In this document: piece by piece, positions 7,027-15,580 of the stretch | Layout: every line of letters begins with the position of its first letter | Position numbering within the stretch: the stretch's first letter is position 1 | Source of the DNA: Lachnospiraceae bacterium UBA4317 | GTDB taxonomy: Bacteria > Bacillota_A > Clostridia > Lachnospirales > Lachnospiraceae | Assembly: GCA_002394525.1 (NCBI GenBank) | Contig: DGUF01000216.1 | Coordinates: 23,594 to 51,031 of the forward strand | Length of the DNA stretch: 27,438 nucleotides | Reading direction: 5' to 3' | Position numbers and translations under genes: made by a program | Notes under the pieces: generated by a model | What the model was told of the DNA's origin: nothing | What the model saw: only the letters and a program-made list of their open reading frames with translations | Databases searched by the model: none

Positions 7027-8115
7027 ATGAAGGCTGACAAAGGGCACATCGCAAAAAATGAAAAGTACTCCCGCGAACAGGAGATCAAAAATACCAGAAA
7101 AATGCGGGAGATCCTGGAAGAACTGCCGCGTTTCTGCCGCCAGTATTTCCGCGGGATCGAGGAGACGACCGGGGCCAGGACCCGGCTCGCCTACGCCTAT
7201 GACCTGCGGGTCTTTTTTGAATTTCTCCAGAAGGAAAACCGGTCCCTGAGCGGCCGGGAGATCCGCGAGTATCCGGTCAGCCTGCTGGAGCAGATCGGAA
7301 AAGAGGATATCGAGGAGTATCTGGAATATCTGTCCTGCTATGAAAAGGACGGACAGGTCTTTACCAATGACGCGAGGGGCAAGGCCCGTAAGCTGTCCGC
7401 CATCAGAAGTCTCTTCAAGTACTATTACAGCTCCGAGATCCTTTCCAGGGACGTCTCCGCCCTGGTCCCCCTTCCAAAATTACACGAAAAACCGATCATC
7501 CGCATGGATGCCGGAGAGGTCGCCAGCATGCTGGATCAGGCGGACAGCGGCGCGGAGCTCACCGCCAACCAGCAGCGCTTCCACAAAAAGACCCGGCAGC
7601 GCGATCTGGCCATCCTGACCCTGCTGCTGGGGACCGGGATCAGAGTCTCCGAATGCGTGGGCCTGGACCTGGAGGACATCGATTTCAAGGAGAAGGGGCT
7701 GCGTGTCCACCGCAAGGGCGGCTATGAGTCCATTGTCTATTTCGGGGATGAGGTGGAGTCCGCCCTCAGGGACTATCTGGACCAGCGGATGCAGATCCTG
7801 CCCGCGGAGGGGCATGAAAAGGCCCTGTTCCTGTCGCTTCAGAACCGGCGCATCACCGTGCGAGCTGTAGAAAATCTGGTCAAGAAATATTCGGGCCTGG
7901 CAACTTCCCTCAAGAAGATCACGCCCCACAAGCTGCGGAGCACCTACGGCACCAGTCTGTACCGGGCCACCGGCGATATCTACCTGGTCGCGGACGTCCT
8001 GGGCCACAAGGACGTCAACACCACGCGCAAGCATTACGCGGCCATCGAGGAGGACCGCCGCAAGGGAGCCCGCAATATCGTAAAACTGCGCGAACATACA
8101 GAAGGGACCGAGTAA
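7027..8115 (+). CDS. Tyrosine site-specific recombinase (XerC/XerD type)
   Basis: A 362-residue phage-integrase-family recombinase. It has an N-terminal SAM-like core-binding domain (about 35-150) and a catalytic domain (about 160-350). All active-site residues are present: Arg206 (GTGIRVSE), Lys230 (HRKGGYES), His301 and Arg304 (TPHKLRSTYGT), His327 (LGHKDVNTT) and nucleophile Tyr337 (HYAAI). It cuts and rejoins DNA through a phosphotyrosine link. Length and motifs suit the chromosome-dimer Xer enzymes or their clostridial paralogues rather than a phage integrase. The start at 7027 has AGGAGG with 5-base spacing. It stands alone between its own promoter and a strong terminator. No att sites, excisionase or cargo genes are seen, which argues against an integrated element. 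Confidence 0.93.
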   Translation: MKADKGHIAKNEKYSREQEIKNTRKMREILEELPRFCRQYFRGIEETTGARTRLAYAYDLRVFFEFLQKENRSLSGREIREYPVSLLEQIGKEDIEEYLEYLSCYEKDGQVFTNDARGKARKLSAIRSLFKYYYSSEILSRDVSALVPLPKLHEKPIIRMDAGEVASMLDQADSGAELTANQQRFHKKTRQRDLAILTLLLGTGIRVSECVGLDLEDIDFKEKGLRVHRKGGYESIVYFGDEVESALRDYLDQRMQILPAEGHEKALFLSLQNRRITVRAVENLVKKYSGLATSLKKITPHKLRSTYGTSLYRATGDIYLVADVLGHKDVNTTRKHYAAIEEDRRKGARNIVKLREHTEGTE

Positions 8116-8162
8116 TCAAAAACACCCTCCGGAAGCAGACGTTCCGGAAGGTGTTTTTTGAT
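8115..8162. terminator. Bidirectional terminator
   Basis: AACACCCTCCGGAA pairs with TTCCGGAAGGTGTT (one mismatch). It is flanked by an A-run on the left and T6 on the right, so it works on both strands: for the recombinase from the left and possibly for the lysozyme gene from the right. The segment GTGTTTT(TT)xGATC recurs at 8151, 8164 and 8179, a further imperfect repeat. The remainder to 8342 holds nothing I recognise. Confidence 0.85.
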
Positions 8163-8342
8163 CGTGTTTTTTCGGATCGTGTTTTAGATCACTTTCTCTC
8201 GTACCCGGTGAGCATTGTCATAAGAAAGCAAAAAACGGTTGCCCATGCGAAAAACTTATGCTGCTTCATTGTTTTTTTTCCTTTCCTTTCAACAAGTCAT
8301 TTCCGGCCGGGCGGTCATGGTCCATGCATGCCCGCATACGAA

Positions 8343-11303
8343 TCAGTCTTTTACACGTACAGCGGATTCGATCTCCGCTCCGTTGCCGTTATGCTCCACT
8401 TCGAACGTGACGATATATTTATCTTCATCCTCATCGTCGCGCTCATAGGAGACCTCCACTTCGGAGGTGATATCCTCTCCGCCTGTGGTAGAAGCCCGAA
8501 GGATTCCCCGATCGCTGAAGATTTCTACCAGATTATCCAGGTCGTCCCTGGAGACCTCGGGAATCTCCCCGCTCAGGGAAAGGCGGATTCCTTCCTTCTT
8601 TTCCTCCTCATCAGACTCCTTCTCATCGTCTGAATCGTCCTCTCCGGATTCTACCTCTTCGGATTCTTTCTCATCAGAATTGTCCTGATCGGAAGTATCC
8701 TTCTCAGAGGTTTTTTCGCCGGAGGATTCTTTTTCAGAAGAGCCGCCGTCAGACTCTTTTTCAGATTCTTTTTCAGATTCTTCTTCAGATTTTTCTTCAG
8801 CCCCTTCTTCAGATTCTTTTTCAGATTTTTCTTCAGATTCTTTTTCAGAATCTTCCGCAGAATCTTCTTCAGAACCATCCCTGTCAGGATCAGTGGAGCC
8901 TTCACGGGAGTTTTCCTTTTCCTTCTCATCTCTGGTGCCCTCATCCTCTTCAGAGCCGGCGTCCTCGTTGCCGTCCTCATCCTTCCTGTCGGAAGTATCA
9001 GAATCGTCGTCCTCTTCCTGACCGGACCCAGAATCAGCCTTGTCGTCCTCTTCCTGACCGGTTTCGGATCCTGCCCTGTCGTCCTCTTCCTCATCTGCGC
9101 CGGATTTTTCATCATCCGTGCGGCTGGAGGACTTGTCTGAATCCTCTTTGTTTGATTCGTCTGTATCTGATTCTTCTTTTGTCTCCTCTTCCCCGGGCTT
9201 CTCTTCCTTGGTTTCTTCCCCGGAGGGGGCGGCTGTAGTATCCGTGCTGTCTGAAGTACCGGAACCGGAGTCTTCACCGCTCTGATCGGACTCAGCAGTG
9301 GAGACGCCGGCAGCTGCCAGGGTCAGATCGGTCTCCGAAATGCCTTCCGCGGCAGAATCTGCATCTGCCTGAGGATCCGCTGCTGCCAGGGCGGGCTGCT
9401 CAGCCGTCCGGCCGGCGGCAGCCATCTGACCGGAGGAAGCAGCAGAAACGTCGTCTGATCCGTCGTCTGCGGCCAGGGTGTCCTCACTCTGATGATAGCG
9501 GTCATATTGATCGGCCAGCATGCCGGCTGCGTCGGTATAGGGGAAGGGAAGGGTGTAGACAGGGGCGGCCGGTTCCTTCCCGGCGGCCTGTCTGCCGGTC
9601 ATTCTTTCAAAGAGACCGGTAAAGCTGAAGGGAATCTCCGCTTCCTCCTCCTCGCTCTGGCCGACAGCGGCGGCCAGCATGGCCCCGGCTGCATCGCTGT
9701 AGGCTTCCTCCTCTGCCGGTTCCTCATCCGGGATCACCGCAAGAACTGCAGCGGGCCCGCCTGTAGTCCCGGCCGGAGCCTCCCCGGCGGCGGGCTCTGT
9801 CGTAGTCAGGGCCGCGGCCTCGTCTGTGAATCCGCCTGAGGCTTCCTCCGCGGCGGGCTCTGCTGTGGGCAGGGCCGCGGAATCGTCTGCTGTCTCAGCC
9901 GTCTCTGCGGGAGCAGGGGCAGGGATGGCATCCTTCCTCTCCGCATTTCCTTCGGTTCCGCCGGAAAAGCTTTCGGCCAGCCTGCTCAGAAGCGAGGGGG
10001 CGGTCTCAGCTGCGGTCTGTCCGGCTGCGTCTGCCCGGGCGCCGCCCGGAAGGATTCCGGGGATGCCGGTGTTGCTGTGTGTCGTCTCTTCGGCGAATGT
10101 GCCCGCAGAGGCGCTCAGATGGCCCTCAGACAGCGCGGAGCTGCCGGCCTCTGATCCTGATGAAGCCGCCGAAGCGGACTCCGCATAGGCGGTCTGCAGG
10201 CCGGTGGAGGCCGCAGCAGGCAGATCTGCCGTGAGCGCATCCCTTCCTGATGCAGGGGCCGCCTGGCTATCCAGGCTGTCCTGCGCGGCCGCTGAGGCTG
10301 TGGCGGACGAACCGGCCGCAGTCTCTTCCTGATCCCCGGTCTGTGCCAGGGCGAGGGCTGCTTCCTCCTCTTCCTTTCTCTTTTCCGCCTGGGCAATCCA
10401 GACAGGAGCATATTCCTTCATATCGGCGGAGGCCTGCACCGCCCCCGTCTCATCTACCAGATAGATCTGGTCTTGGTCTTTGGCCACTCCGGTGACCAGG
10501 GCGCCGTCTTTGGCAAAATAATAGCTGCGGCCGTCCATCTTGTACCAGCCGGTGACCATCACGCCTTCTTCGTCAAAGAAATAGCGGCTTCCGTCGATGG
10601 TCTGCCAGCCGCTGATGCGGTTGCCGTCCTCGTCGAAATAGAAGGTCTCATCCTCCAGGGTCAGCCACTTTGTCTGGTAGGAGCCGTCCCGGAGCACATA
10701 GTGCCAGACTCCGTCGTCCTCATACCATTCGGCAGGCCGGTAGGAATCCCAGTAGGTCCCGCTGGCCAGTCCGCCGCGATAGACGGACACACTGCCGCGG
10801 CTGGCAGGCGCCTCGAAATGGTAGCAGTAGTACTGGCCGGCCGTATAAGCCCCGTCCCGGGTATTTTCCACGGATCGCAGAACGCTCTCCACGCCCGTAT
10901 AGTTGTTTTCCAGCTCAAACTGCAGATAGGCCAGCTGTCCGTCAATCGTCGTATAATCATAGCCGTTGGATCCGCACCAGTTGCGCAGACGGCTGTAGCG
11001 CCCTCCGGTCCACTGGCAGAGACCGTAGCTGCCGCCGCCCGCGTTCCATGCATGGGGATTGAAGGTGGATTCGCAGCGGATATTGGCCATGATCCCGCAG
11101 GCTGCAGCCTCCGAGTAGTTCAGTCTCTGTGTGAGATAGTCAAAAATATAGTTGGCGTTCTCCTGCCAGGTCGCGGCGGACACATAGGTGGGAGCCGCGC
11201 TTCCGGCCGCGACCGCTCCGGCCAGCGTTCCGGTCATCAGGATCGCCGCCAGGCGCCTTGCGGCTGTGACATTTTTTCCGGCTTTAAAATGTTTATTGAT
11301 CAA
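8343..11303 (-). CDS. Secreted lysozyme-domain hydrolase with cell-wall-binding repeats and acidic tail
   Basis: 986 residues. A signal peptide covers about 1-43 (hydrophobic 17-36, YVSA end). A phage-tail-lysozyme-like domain (about 45-190) follows, with Glu78 in NIRCESTFNP and GGGSYGLCQWTGGR as the family signature, so it should cut peptidoglycan. Residues 195-290 are choline-binding-type repeats (GWxxxDGxxYYFxxDG). Next come about 350 Ala/Ser/Glu-rich residues and about 180 residues almost wholly Glu/Asp/Ser/Lys. The last 85 residues (from GIRLSLSGEI) form a small beta domain. No LPxTG or transmembrane anchor is present. The start codon appears to be TTG at 11303 with GAGG ten bases before it. 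An ATG at 11319 is out of frame by one base across a seven-base homopolymer. The gene has its own strong promoter and a long leader. Confidence 0.87.
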   Translation of the reverse strand: MINKHFKAGKNVTAARRLAAILMTGTLAGAVAAGSAAPTYVSAATWQENANYIFDYLTQRLNYSEAAACGIMANIRCESTFNPHAWNAGGGSYGLCQWTGGRYSRLRNWCGSNGYDYTTIDGQLAYLQFELENNYTGVESVLRSVENTRDGAYTAGQYYCYHFEAPASRGSVSVYRGGLASGTYWDSYRPAEWYEDDGVWHYVLRDGSYQTKWLTLEDETFYFDEDGNRISGWQTIDGSRYFFDEEGVMVTGWYKMDGRSYYFAKDGALVTGVAKDQDQIYLVDETGAVQASADMKEYAPVWIAQAEKRKEEEEAALALAQTGDQEETAAGSSATASAAAQDSLDSQAAPASGRDALTADLPAAASTGLQTAYAESASAASSGSEAGSSALSEGHLSASAGTFAEETTHSNTGIPGILPGGARADAAGQTAAETAPSLLSRLAESFSGGTEGNAERKDAIPAPAPAETAETADDSAALPTAEPAAEEASGGFTDEAAALTTTEPAAGEAPAGTTGGPAAVLAVIPDEEPAEEEAYSDAAGAMLAAAVGQSEEEEAEIPFSFTGLFERMTGRQAAGKEPAAPVYTLPFPYTDAAGMLADQYDRYHQSEDTLAADDGSDDVSAASSGQMAAAGRTAEQPALAAADPQADADSAAEGISETDLTLAAAGVSTAESDQSGEDSGSGTSDSTDTTAAPSGEETKEEKPGEEETKEESDTDESNKEDSDKSSSRTDDEKSGADEEEDDRAGSETGQEEDDKADSGSGQEEDDDSDTSDRKDEDGNEDAGSEEDEGTRDEKEKENSREGSTDPDRDGSEEDSAEDSEKESEEKSEKESEEGAEEKSEEESEKESEKESDGGSSEKESSGEKTSEKDTSDQDNSDEKESEEVESGEDDSDDEKESDEEEKKEGIRLSLSGEIPEVSRDDLDNLVEIFSDRGILRASTTGGEDITSEVEVSYERDDEDEDKYIVTFEVEHNGNGAEIESAVRVKD
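8723..8880 (-). repeat. 12-bp in-frame repeats in the acidic tail
   Basis: Repeated TTCAGATTCTTT-type units (plus strand) encode KESE / KSEE tetrads of the hydrolase tail. They keep frame and extend a purely acidic/basic low-complexity segment. Confidence 0.75.
9006..9113 (-). repeat. 36-bp in-frame tandem repeat x3
   Basis: GTCGTCCTCTTCC recurs at 9006, 9042 and 9078, an exact 36-bp period. It encodes 12-residue acidic units (GQEEDDxADS type) in the hydrolase tail. Confidence 0.8.
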
Positions 11304-11352
11304 TAGAAAAAAACCTCATAATCTCCGGCCCTGTCCGGACCGCACATTTATA

Positions 11353-11383
11353 ACCCCCGCCTGTTTTTTCACAGGGCGGGGGT
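11353..11383 (-). promoter_or_regulatory. GC-rich hairpin in the hydrolase leader
   Basis: ACCCCCGCCTGT pairs with ACAGGGCGGGGGT with a single bulged base and a six-T loop. Neither side has a terminator T-run. It lies about 50 bases before the likely start codon in the roughly 180-base leader. It could stabilise the transcript or control translation; no known riboswitch was recognised. Confidence 0.65.
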
Positions 11384-11490
11384 CATCCATTTAGCAGAAA
11401 GCTGAATTCTCAAATCATTCTTTTACGATTTCAATGAAAATGGATCATTAAAATGGTCTTTCTTAATGGAATCGAATTTGCCACCTTCCG

Positions 11491-11519
11491 ATTATAAAGA
11501 ATTCATCTCTATTATTCAA
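11491..11519 (-). promoter_or_regulatory. Sigma-A promoter of the hydrolase gene
   Basis: TTGAAT at 11519-11514 and TATAAT at 11496-11491 are separated by exactly 17 bp. This is the best match to the housekeeping consensus in the left half of the window. The transcript would have a leader of about 180 bases. Confidence 0.85.
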
Positions 11520-11571
11520 CTTTTTTTGTAACAATTGCGTAACTTTTTAGAAATTTTTTAGCTTTCAGCGC

Positions 11572-13965
11572 TCAATTCGGGAAGTTTTCGTCCTTTTCGG
11601 CATGATGCTCGCCGGAATGGCCCCCCGGATCCTTTCCGGCAGCAGACCGCTTCTTTTTCATCTTCAGACAGACAGGCCCCAGGACCTCTTCCAGCGTCCT
11701 GCGCAGGAGGGGGATATCGATCGGCTTTGCCACGTGGGCATTCATGCCCGCGTCCAGGGAGGCCTTGACGTCCTCAGAGAAGGCGTTGGCGGACATTGCG
11801 ATGATGGGGATCCGGGCGGGATAGGGATCAGAGAGGGCGCGGATCCTCTCGGAGGCCTCATATCCGTCCATGACCGGCATCTGTATATCCATGAGAATGC
11901 CCTGGTAGGTGCAGTGGGGCGAGGCGGCGATCCTATCCACGGCCTCTTTGCCGTCAGCCGCCGTATCTACGGTAAAGCCCATCTTTTGCAGGATCATGGA
12001 GGCGATCTCCCTGTTGACGGCCATATCATCGACGACCAGCAGGTTCATGCCTTTAAATATGTCCTCTCCCTGTCCGCACTCTGTCACAGTCTCCAGGACC
12101 GGGACCTCCTCAGCAGCTTTCAGCCGGACGCGGACCGTAAATTCCGTCCCCTTCCCCGGAGCGGATGTGACAGAAATCGTCCCCTGCATGAGGTCAACGA
12201 TGCGTTTGGTGATGGCCATGCCAAGCCCGGTCCCCTGGATCCCGCTGACCGTGGAGCTGCGCTCCCGCTCAAAGGCATCAAAGACCTTCTGCGCGAACTC
12301 CGGGGACATCCCGATCCCGGTGTCCCTGACGCGGAAGCAGAAGCAGGCGCCGTCTGCGCCGCCCTCCTCCTGATCCAGCAGGACATCCACCCGGCCGCCT
12401 TCGGGCGTGAACTTGAGCGCGTTGCTGACGAGGTTGAAGAGAATGCGGCTGAGGGCTCCCCGGTCGCACAGGACATAGCGGTCCCTGAGGCCCGTGCAGT
12501 CGACATGATAGCGGATCGATTTTTCCCGCATCTGCAGCTCGAACAGCTCCCGGACCTCCTCCATGAGTCTGTACAGATCTGCGGGGCTCTCCTGCAGTTC
12601 CATCTTTCCACTCTCAATCCTGCTCATTTCCAGGACATCGTTGATCAGGTCCATCATGTGCCGGCTGGAGCCCATGATCTTTTCCAGATAGGTGCTGACC
12701 TCATCGGGGTCCTGGGCCTGCAGGGCAAGGTTGGTGAAGCCGATCACGGCATTCATGGGCGTGCGGATGTCATGTGACATATTGGACAGGAAGGCTGTCT
12801 TGGCGGCACTGGCCCGCCGGGCCTCCTGCAGGGCGGCGGCCAGCTCCCTGGTCCTGCGGATCTGCTCCTTCTGGACCGAGGTCATATCCGCCTTGAGCAG
12901 GATGTAGAAGCCGGCCTCCCGGTCGACCACGTAGTAGGTAAAGCGCTTATAGTAGGTCTCCCCGCCGATCCTGCACGCGACCATGGACTCACAAAAATCC
13001 CGGCTGCGCAGGGTCTCTTCGACATGGTCCAGAGAGAGCGAGGCAAGCGCCGCCTCCCGCTCCTCCCCGGAACCTTCCAGCACAGGTTCCACCTGTCCGG
13101 AAATATAATCGGAATAGCTCCCGGTTTTTTCCCGCGGGAAAACCGAGTTCTGATGATCCTGGTCAGGTTCGCCGATCAGTACATGATAGCGTCCCTGGAC
13201 CAGGTAGGCGATCATATCATACTGGCCGGCCAGGACCTTTTTCAGGATGGTCTCATTGACGATCTCCCGGTCATAATTCTGCTCTGTGATAAAAGCGACC
13301 ACATCGCCGGAACCGGGCTTGGCGGCAAGCGCGGCGCGAATCTTTACAAAACAGACGCTGCCGTCCTGTCGTCTTGTAATCAGGATCTCCTGGGCACTGG
13401 TCCTGCCGGACTGAAATTCCTCCAGCAGGCCCTCCCGGGTGAAAAGCCCGGCGTCCTCCGGGGGATCAAACCTCGACAGGAGGAAGGGGGCGCGGGCTAT
13501 GCGCAGGCCGGAATAGGTCCCGCAGGTCCTGTCGCTGTCATAGAGATCCCGGCCGTCTGCTTCTTCTATCCTGTCCCCGGTCAGATTGACTCTGAAAACA
13601 GCCAGGGCATCCCTGGTATACTGGTCCAGATTTCCCCGCATCTCCTCATACAGGGCCGACCGCTGCAGTTCATTGCCATAGACGCGTTCCACGACGGAAA
13701 AAAAGAGTCGGATGGCCAGAAAAACAAATATGCTGCCTCCGAACAGGATGGCCCCGACCATAGGGGAGGGCCTTCCTGCGGCCCCGATCCATATATATCC
13801 GGCAAGAAAGAGGATCATCAGGATAAAGGGGGCCAGGAGCACGTTTCTTCTGCCGGAGATGACCTTGATCCGGTCCCGCTTACGAAGAAAATTCCCGTAT
13901 TGCAAAATACTCAGCAGCATGATCAGGCTGCCCAGAATGATCATCAGATTAGTCAGATAGGTCAT
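11572..13965 (-). CDS. Hybrid sensor histidine kinase with receiver domain
   Basis: 797 residues from the ATG at 13965, which follows GGGAGG by seven bases; in-frame starts up to 13998 lie upstream of that site and lack one. Three transmembrane helices lie at about 2-25, 42-61 and 69-91. A cytoplasmic PAS-like sensor region (about 105-360) has FRVNLTGDRIEE and a second module ending YYVVDREAGFYILLKADMT. HisKA has His398 in SHDIRTP. The ATPase has FNLVSNALKFTPEGG, RDTGIGM and GTGLGMAITKRIVD. The C-terminal receiver (about 640-760) has VVDD, phospho-acceptor Asp693 in LMDIQMPVMDGYE and the AKPID lysine. A charged tail follows. Such kinases pass phosphate to their own receiver and then to a separate partner. 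No partner or DNA-binding regulator lies beside it. It is not obviously co-transcribed with the hydrolase, which has its own promoter. Confidence 0.93.
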   Translation of the reverse strand: MTYLTNLMIILGSLIMLLSILQYGNFLRKRDRIKVISGRRNVLLAPFILMILFLAGYIWIGAAGRPSPMVGAILFGGSIFVFLAIRLFFSVVERVYGNELQRSALYEEMRGNLDQYTRDALAVFRVNLTGDRIEEADGRDLYDSDRTCGTYSGLRIARAPFLLSRFDPPEDAGLFTREGLLEEFQSGRTSAQEILITRRQDGSVCFVKIRAALAAKPGSGDVVAFITEQNYDREIVNETILKKVLAGQYDMIAYLVQGRYHVLIGEPDQDHQNSVFPREKTGSYSDYISGQVEPVLEGSGEEREAALASLSLDHVEETLRSRDFCESMVACRIGGETYYKRFTYYVVDREAGFYILLKADMTSVQKEQIRRTRELAAALQEARRASAAKTAFLSNMSHDIRTPMNAVIGFTNLALQAQDPDEVSTYLEKIMGSSRHMMDLINDVLEMSRIESGKMELQESPADLYRLMEEVRELFELQMREKSIRYHVDCTGLRDRYVLCDRGALSRILFNLVSNALKFTPEGGRVDVLLDQEEGGADGACFCFRVRDTGIGMSPEFAQKVFDAFERERSSTVSGIQGTGLGMAITKRIVDLMQGTISVTSAPGKGTEFTVRVRLKAAEEVPVLETVTECGQGEDIFKGMNLLVVDDMAVNREIASMILQKMGFTVDTAADGKEAVDRIAASPHCTYQGILMDIQMPVMDGYEASERIRALSDPYPARIPIIAMSANAFSEDVKASLDAGMNAHVAKPIDIPLLRRTLEEVLGPVCLKMKKKRSAAGKDPGGHSGEHHAEKDENFPN

Positions 13966-14166
13966 GATCATACCTCCCGGCAGAAACAAAAACATCAAAA
14001 CGGCAATACCACTCCAGTCAGTTTTGTGAAACCCGTCCGGTCAATTTCTATGTATCCGAACCCTGACTGACCCTGTCAGTCTATCCTGCATTTTTCTAAC
14101 GCCTGTCAGAACACAGATGTTTTTGACCATTATGGTCGCAACAACATCCCATAAACCATCCTGGTT

Positions 14167-14868
14167 TCAGGGGCCAATGGAAGGGCCGGCGGGAAATTCC
14201 TCCTGTTTCTGATCCCCGCTTCCATTCTCCTTCAGCTTCTTCAGCACATAGTCTCTTACCCCGTTCTCAGAGACCTCGAGCTCCCCGCATGTCAATGCGG
14301 CCAGAACTTCCTTGTAGATCCTTCCCCGCCTGCCGGAATCCGCCACTCTGTCCGGGAGCCACTCCCGCAGCCGGCCCATGATATCCAGGATCTCTTCGAT
14401 ATGGTCCGGCAGGTCCTTTTCCAGCCGTCTGCGCAGCCAGCCGGCCATGGCAGGACTCTTCCCTCCCGTCGACACGGCGATGATCAGGTCTCCCTTTTTG
14501 ATCACGGCAGGCAGGTAAAAACTGCACCAGGCCGGGTCGTCGGGCACATTGACGGGTATACCCCTGCGCAGGCAGAGCTCTGCGATATGGTGGTTGAGGG
14601 CGGAATCGTCCGAGGAGGCGATGCAGAAATCCGCCATCTCCAGGTCCTCGTCCCTGAAGGCCCGGTCCAGGACCTCCGCGCCGGCCTCTTCAAAGGCGGT
14701 CAGGTCTCCTGCTTCCTGGTCAGGACCTGCCTTCCTGTTTGTGATGACCAGGACCCGGTCCGTGAACTGCAGGATCAGCCTGATCTTTCTGCGGGCGATC
14801 GAGCCCGCCCCGACGACCAGGAAGGTCCGGTCTGTCATATCCTGAAAAAAAGGAAACACCTTCATCAT
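14167..14868 (-). CDS. Precorrin-2 dehydrogenase / sirohydrochlorin ferrochelatase (siroheme synthase)
   Basis: 233 residues, of the CysG N-terminal / Met8 / SirC type. The NAD-binding fold starts FLVVGAGSIARRKI (17-29). It is followed by ASSDDSALNHHI (84-95), the active-site region VNVPDDPAWCSFYLPA with Asp110/111, and the signature IAVSTGGKSPAMAGWLR (130-146). It oxidises precorrin-2 to sirohydrochlorin and may insert iron to make siroheme for sulfite or nitrite reduction; in some Clostridia it feeds cobalamin synthesis. The expected glycine triple (GGG) is GAG here. The first of two ATGs has AAAGG at good distance. It starts three bases after the mazG stop, so the two are co-transcribed. 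No hemA or cobalamin genes lie nearby, so the pairing with mazG seems incidental. Confidence 0.9.
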   Translation of the reverse strand: MMKVFPFFQDMTDRTFLVVGAGSIARRKIRLILQFTDRVLVITNRKAGPDQEAGDLTAFEEAGAEVLDRAFRDEDLEMADFCIASSDDSALNHHIAELCLRRGIPVNVPDDPAWCSFYLPAVIKKGDLIIAVSTGGKSPAMAGWLRRRLEKDLPDHIEEILDIMGRLREWLPDRVADSGRRGRIYKEVLAALTCGELEVSENGVRDYVLKKLKENGSGDQKQEEFPAGPSIGP

Positions 14869-14871
14869 CTT

Positions 14872-15534
14872 TTACCTTTCCCGCAGCTTTCTGGTTCTGG
14901 CCTGTCCGATCAGGTCCCCGGCTTCGTCAAAGGCCTCAAACAGGTACTTTTCCTCCCATTCACGGCCCTTTTTCTCTAGAGATTTGATGTATTTCCAGTC
15001 GGCCGGGATGGGAGCTTCCGGAGAGGTGTACTCAAGAGAGGATTCCTCCGCGGGACTTTCCGTCATAGCCTGGGGTCCGGCAAGCTTCCGGATATATTCC
15101 AGGCTCTTTTCTCCAAAGACATGGGGATGGCGGCGGATCATCTTCTCATTGACGCAGTGCAGGACATCGGCCATGGTAAAGAGGCCTTCCTCCTCGGCAA
15201 TCTGAGCGTGCATGACCACCTGCATGAGCAGGTCGCCCAGCTCCTCGATCAGGCTGTCCGGCCTTCCGGTCTTAGTGAGGATATTGATCCCGCAGACCAC
15301 CTCCGCGGCCTCCTCCACGCATTCCGGCTTGAGGGACTCGTGGGTCTGGGCCCGGTCCCAGGGGCAGCCGTCAGGGGCCCTCAAACGGGCCACAGTCTCC
15401 CTGAATTCCCTGAAGGCGGACACGGCCTCGTCATCATATTCCTCACAGCGGGTCTCATCACATTCCTCACAGCGGGTCCGGTCCTCTTCGGTGCCGCCCT
15501 GTCTCCGCAGTGTTCCTGTCACTTCCTTTTTCAT
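14872..15534 (-). CDS. mazG: MazG-type nucleoside triphosphate pyrophosphohydrolase
   Basis: 220 residues. The MazG core begins near residue 38: RLRAPDGCPWDRAQTHESLKP, then the Mg-binding helix EEAAEVV (Glu74, Glu75, Glu78) and EELGDLL (Glu98, Asp101), then NEKMIRRHPHVFG. It splits NTPs to NMP and pyrophosphate and cleans the nucleotide pool or lowers signalling nucleotides. Only one MazG domain is present, shorter than the two-domain E. coli enzyme but normal for many Bacillota. The unusual part is a charged N-terminal extension of about 37 residues with repeated (R/E)TRCEExDE segments, giving three Cys. It comes from a 24-bp tandem duplication. Upstream on the same strand is a HAD-HD phosphohydrolase, which fits a nucleotide clean-up role. 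Confidence 0.92.
   Translation of the reverse strand: MKKEVTGTLRRQGGTEEDRTRCEECDETRCEEYDDEAVSAFREFRETVARLRAPDGCPWDRAQTHESLKPECVEEAAEVVCGINILTKTGRPDSLIEELGDLLMQVVMHAQIAEEEGLFTMADVLHCVNEKMIRRHPHVFGEKSLEYIRKLAGPQAMTESPAEESSLEYTSPEAPIPADWKYIKSLEKKGREWEEKYLFEAFDEAGDLIGQARTRKLRER
15431..15478 (-). repeat. 24-bp tandem repeat x2 inside mazG
   Basis: TCATCAxATTCCTCACAGCG and the following GGTC occur twice with a 24-bp period (15431 and 15455). They encode the duplicated Cys-containing octapeptide of the MazG extension. The copies differ at one base, so the duplication looks recent. Confidence 0.85.
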
Positions 15535-15580
15535 CCTTTTTGTTTCCGTTCTCTTACGTTAAGTATGATAAAACTGATCC

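Noticed and set aside
7027..8115. Recombinase as part of a prophage or integrative element
   Set aside because: No phage, conjugation or excisionase genes, no direct-repeat att sites and no composition change around it; it has its own promoter and terminator like a housekeeping gene.
11400..11470. Possible further AAATGG repeats in the hydrolase leader
   Set aside because: Spacing is irregular and similarity low; not clearly above background for AT-rich DNA.
14065..14081. Short perfect hairpin GACTGAC-CCT-GTCAGTC upstream of the hybrid kinase
   Set aside because: Only a 7-bp stem without a T-run or a nearby promoter; it could arise by chance, so it was not listed as a regulatory site.
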